9,330 bases of DNA. Source: Rhodoferax sp. OV413. GTDB taxonomy: Bacteria; Pseudomonadota; Gammaproteobacteria; Burkholderiales; Burkholderiaceae_C. A program made the position numbers and the translations under genes. This document shows positions 7,168-9,330 of this stretch, in pieces; the first letter of the stretch is position 1, and every line of letters begins with the position of its first letter. Below the pieces are notes generated by a model. That model saw nothing but the letters and a program-made list of their open reading frames with translations. It had not been told where the DNA came from and made no database searches. The stretch lies in the NCBI GenBank assembly GCA_945861195.1, contig CAMATS010000062.1, forward strand, positions 1 through 9,330, read 5' to 3'.

Positions 7168-8271
7168 ATGACAAGCACCGCTTCAGTATCTGACCTGCTC
7201 AGCGATTTGAGAGTCTTGGTGGTGGACGACAGCAGAATACTGCGCAAATTACTGATACGGGAACTGGCACACATCGGGATAAGCCAGATCACGGAGAGCG
7301 AAGACGGCTTGCAGTGTCTGGATATTTTGGCCAAGCAAGCCTTTGATCTGGTGCTGCTGGACATGGAGATGCCAGAGATGGATGGTCTGGCGGTGCTGCA
7401 GGCGATCAAGAAAACGCCTGAGCTGCGTTCGCTACCAGTGATTGTTATTTCGGGCGACACCTTGATTGACAAGACAGTCCGCTGCATCGAGATCGGCGCA
7501 GAGGACTACCTCCCCAAACCATTCAACCCAGTGCTGCTGCGGGCACGCATAGTTTCGGTAGCAGAGAAAAGGCGCCTGCGCAATTTGGAGATGGCCTATT
7601 TGAACCAATTGCAGCATGAGAAAAATATGCTTCAGCTTGAGCAAATGAAAACCGAGCGACTCATGCTCAATATTCTTCCCAAATCAATCGCAGAGCGCCT
7701 CAAGCGCAACGAAGTGAATATTGCTGGCGACTACCCCAATGTCACAGTTCTGTTCAGTGACCTGGTTGGCTTCACGGCGATGGCTTCAGCAAAAGGCGCC
7801 CTTGAACTGGTTAAGTTGCTCAACGATTTATTTACCCGCTTTGACAAGCGCGCCGAGGCGCTTGGCCTGGAAAAAATAAAAACCATTGGCGACGCCTACA
7901 TGGCTGTTGGCGGCTTGCCTATCCCCCGGCAAGATCATGCCGATATCAGCTGCGACATGGCCTTGGGCATGTTTGAGGACTTGGCCGATTTCAATCGTTC
8001 CCAGGGCATGTCGCTCGCCATGCGGATTGGGCTTAATTCGGGCCCTGTCGTCGCCGGAGTGATTGGATTTACCAAGTTTTCCTATGACCTCTGGGGCCAC
8101 ACTGTCAACACGGCCAGCCGCATGGAATCAAGCGGTGAAAGCGGCAAAATACAAATTTCTCCGAGCACTTTTGAATTGATCAAAGACCAATTCGTCGCCC
8201 AGGAGCGGGAGTTGATCGAATGCAAAGGTCTGGGCAAGATCATGACCTCGTTTTTGATCGCTAGAAAATAA
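7168..8271 (+). CDS. Response regulator: receiver domain fused to class III adenylate cyclase
   Basis: The 367-residue cytoplasmic protein joins a phosphorylation switch to second-messenger synthesis. The receiver (about 13-130) has acidic residues Asp20-Asp21, phospho-acceptor Asp65 (L-L-D-M-E-M-P-E-M-D-G), Ser95 and Lys117 (P-K-P-F). A charged helical linker (about 132-182), likely a coiled coil, leads to the cyclase domain (about 190-365). There the metal-binding aspartates are Asp198 (F-S-D-L-V-G-F-T) and Asp242 (T-I-G-D-A-Y-M), and the transition-state pair is Asn314 and Arg318. The base-selecting positions are Lys238 (K-I-K-T-I-G) and Asp307 (Y-D-L-W-G). Guanylate cyclases carry Glu and Cys at these places, so cAMP is the predicted product, and all catalytic residues are supplied for a homodimer. 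It starts 25 nt after cheR with no clear ribosome binding site. It is the only stand-alone receiver protein in the cluster and therefore the likely CheA output. Confidence 0.93.
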   Translation: MTSTASVSDLLSDLRVLVVDDSRILRKLLIRELAHIGISQITESEDGLQCLDILAKQAFDLVLLDMEMPEMDGLAVLQAIKKTPELRSLPVIVISGDTLIDKTVRCIEIGAEDYLPKPFNPVLLRARIVSVAEKRRLRNLEMAYLNQLQHEKNMLQLEQMKTERLMLNILPKSIAERLKRNEVNIAGDYPNVTVLFSDLVGFTAMASAKGALELVKLLNDLFTRFDKRAEALGLEKIKTIGDAYMAVGGLPIPRQDHADISCDMALGMFEDLADFNRSQGMSLAMRIGLNSGPVVAGVIGFTKFSYDLWGHTVNTASRMESSGESGKIQISPSTFELIKDQFVAQERELIECKGLGKIMTSFLIARK

Positions 8272-8291
8272 TTTCTCTCAAGCATCAAGAA
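8251..8291. terminator. AT-rich dyad across the convergent stop codons, candidate bidirectional transcript end
   Basis: Bases 8251-8267 can pair with 8272-8291: an inner stem of five pairs (8263-8267 with 8272-8276, loop ATAA), three pairs (8260-8262 with 8281-8283) after a 4-nt bulge, then eight more, one of them G-T, after a single bulged C at 8259. It contains the TAA of the cyclase gene and the TGA of the opposite gene. The stem is AT-rich and has no clean T-tract on either side, so it is a candidate only. Confidence 0.3.
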
Positions 8292-9330
8292 AGGGCAACT
8301 TTCGCAACCGTCGTCCAGTGGCGAGGGCAAACGCATTCGCAATCGCAGGCGCTGCCAGCGGAACTCCCGCCTCACCTATTCCGGAGGGCGGGTTGTCGGT
8401 CTTGACGATGTGCACATGAACCAAAGGCACATCTTCAAAGCGCAGCATCTTGTAGGTGTCAAAATTTTCTTGCTCAACCTGGCCATTTTTAAAGCTTATT
8501 TTTTGGAACATGGCGCTTGAAAATCCATCGAGCAAGCCGCCTTCAATTTGAGCTTCAATCTGGTTAGGCCGCACAGCAATGCCCGCATCTACCGCACAGC
8601 TTAATTGATGCACAAGGGGCTGCCCGTCCTTGACCGACACCTCGGCCACCACCGCAACATACGAGCCATAACAGTGGGTCTGCGCAATGCCCAAGAATCG
8701 ACCGGGTGGCAGTGGCTTTCCCCAGCCCGCTTTTTCTGCAACCAGTTTGAGCACAGCCACGGCACGTGGCTGTTTTTGTAATAGCGCAATTCGAAACTCA
8801 AGCGGATCGCGTTTGGCGGCGCTGGCTAATTCATCAATGAAAGATTCCATGGCAAACGCATTGAGTGCATAGCTGACGCTGCGCCAAAAGCCCACTCGCA
8901 CACCAACATCTTGAATCACGGCTTCGGCCCGGAAATTCGGCAGCTCATAGCCGACATCGGCCAAGCCCTCCACCATATAGAGGTCAACGCCGTTTGACAC
9001 CCAGGCCGGAACCTTGTCGATCGACGGCGACGGAGAAGTAATTTTGGCGGTCAGGCCGATCAGTCTTCCCTGCGTATCGAGGCCACCCTCCAGGGTGTGC
9101 ACAGACGCCGGCCTGTAAAAGTCGTTTTGGGTATCGTCTTCACGACTCCAAATCAATCGGACAGGTTTGCCACTCACTTTGGCGATGGTGACAGCCTCTT
9201 TGACAAAATCAAACATGCTTTTACGGCCAAGGCCGCCTCCGATGAAGGAGGTGTGAACGAATACTTTCTCAGGCGGCACGCCAGCGATTGCCGCCGCTAC
9301 GGCATGAACGAATTGTTGTGTTTGGAATGG
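8278..9330 (-). CDS. Molybdopterin-binding dehydrogenase subunit, IorB-like (partial, N-terminus beyond the window)
   Basis: The frame is open to the right edge, giving 350 C-terminal residues of a protein of the xanthine dehydrogenase family, of the type seen in isoquinoline 1-oxidoreductase beta subunits and related periplasmic aldehyde dehydrogenases. A GTG at 9277-9279 is internal, because the 17 codons before it read as normal family sequence. Visible motifs are P-E-K-V-F-V-H-T with G-G-G-L-G-R (cofactor binding), F-W-R-S-V followed by N-A-F-A-M-E-S-F-I-D-E-L, and P-S-G-I-G-E-A-G-V-P near the C-terminus, whose Glu (residue 320 of the visible part) matches the catalytic Glu of the family. 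Such enzymes hydroxylate N-heterocycles or aldehydes using Mo-MCD and pair with a small 2Fe-2S subunit, which is not visible here. It faces the chemosensory cluster with 6 bp between stops, so it is a separate transcription unit. The substrate cannot be assigned. Confidence 0.88.
   Translation of the reverse strand, partial: PFQTQQFVHAVAAAIAGVPPEKVFVHTSFIGGGLGRKSMFDFVKEAVTIAKVSGKPVRLIWSREDDTQNDFYRPASVHTLEGGLDTQGRLIGLTAKITSPSPSIDKVPAWVSNGVDLYMVEGLADVGYELPNFRAEAVIQDVGVRVGFWRSVSYALNAFAMESFIDELASAAKRDPLEFRIALLQKQPRAVAVLKLVAEKAGWGKPLPPGRFLGIAQTHCYGSYVAVVAEVSVKDGQPLVHQLSCAVDAGIAVRPNQIEAQIEGGLLDGFSSAMFQKISFKNGQVEQENFDTYKMLRFEDVPLVHVHIVKTDNPPSGIGEAGVPLAAPAIANAFALATGRRLRKLPFLDA

Noticed and set aside
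7168..8271. Cyclase making cGMP instead of cAMP
   Set aside because: The base-selecting residues are Lys238 and Asp307, the adenylate cyclase pair, rather than the Glu and Cys of guanylate cyclases. Bacterial exceptions exist, so an assay would be decisive.

Overview
The window comes from a Gram-negative proteobacterium. The best fit is a betaproteobacterium of the Burkholderiales/Comamonadaceae type (Rhodoferax- or Polaromonas-like). This is inferred from moderately high GC with AT-richer lysine-heavy patches, the style of the MCP and class III cyclase, and a neighbouring IorB-type molybdenum hydroxylase. It was not tested by any search.

Layout. Positions 1-178 are a noncoding leader with a small dyad (73-100) and a perfect 13-bp tandem repeat (125-150). 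Seven genes then run head to tail on the + strand with short gaps: a secreted mono-haem cytochrome c (179-607), a methyl-accepting chemotaxis protein (638-2269), a CheA kinase with two C-terminal CheW-like domains and no visible P2 domain (2333-4663), CheW (4678-5136), the CheB methylesterase (5174-6304), the CheR methyltransferase (probably TTG start, 6312-7142), and a receiver domain fused to a class III nucleotide cyclase (7168-8271). The residues that choose the base in the cyclase (Lys238, Asp307) predict adenylate cyclase. On the - strand, converging on the cluster with only 6 bp between stop codons, is the C-terminal part of an IorB-like molybdopterin-binding dehydrogenase subunit that runs off the right edge. 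An AT-rich dyad (8251-8291) straddles the two stops.

How it may work. The cluster looks like a complete chemosensory module: receptor, coupling protein, kinase and both adaptation enzymes. No CheY, CheZ, CheD or flagellar gene is visible. The last gene supplies the only stand-alone receiver protein, and its output is cAMP synthesis. The logic resembles the Wsp system, where a chemosensory array drives a receiver-GGDEF enzyme making c-di-GMP, but here the product would be cAMP. The Pil-Chp system of Pseudomonas also controls cAMP, but through a separate cyclase. The periplasmic cytochrome c at the head of the cluster raises the possibility that the signal is redox or respiratory. The wiring is inferred from gene order and motifs; the individual protein families are secure.
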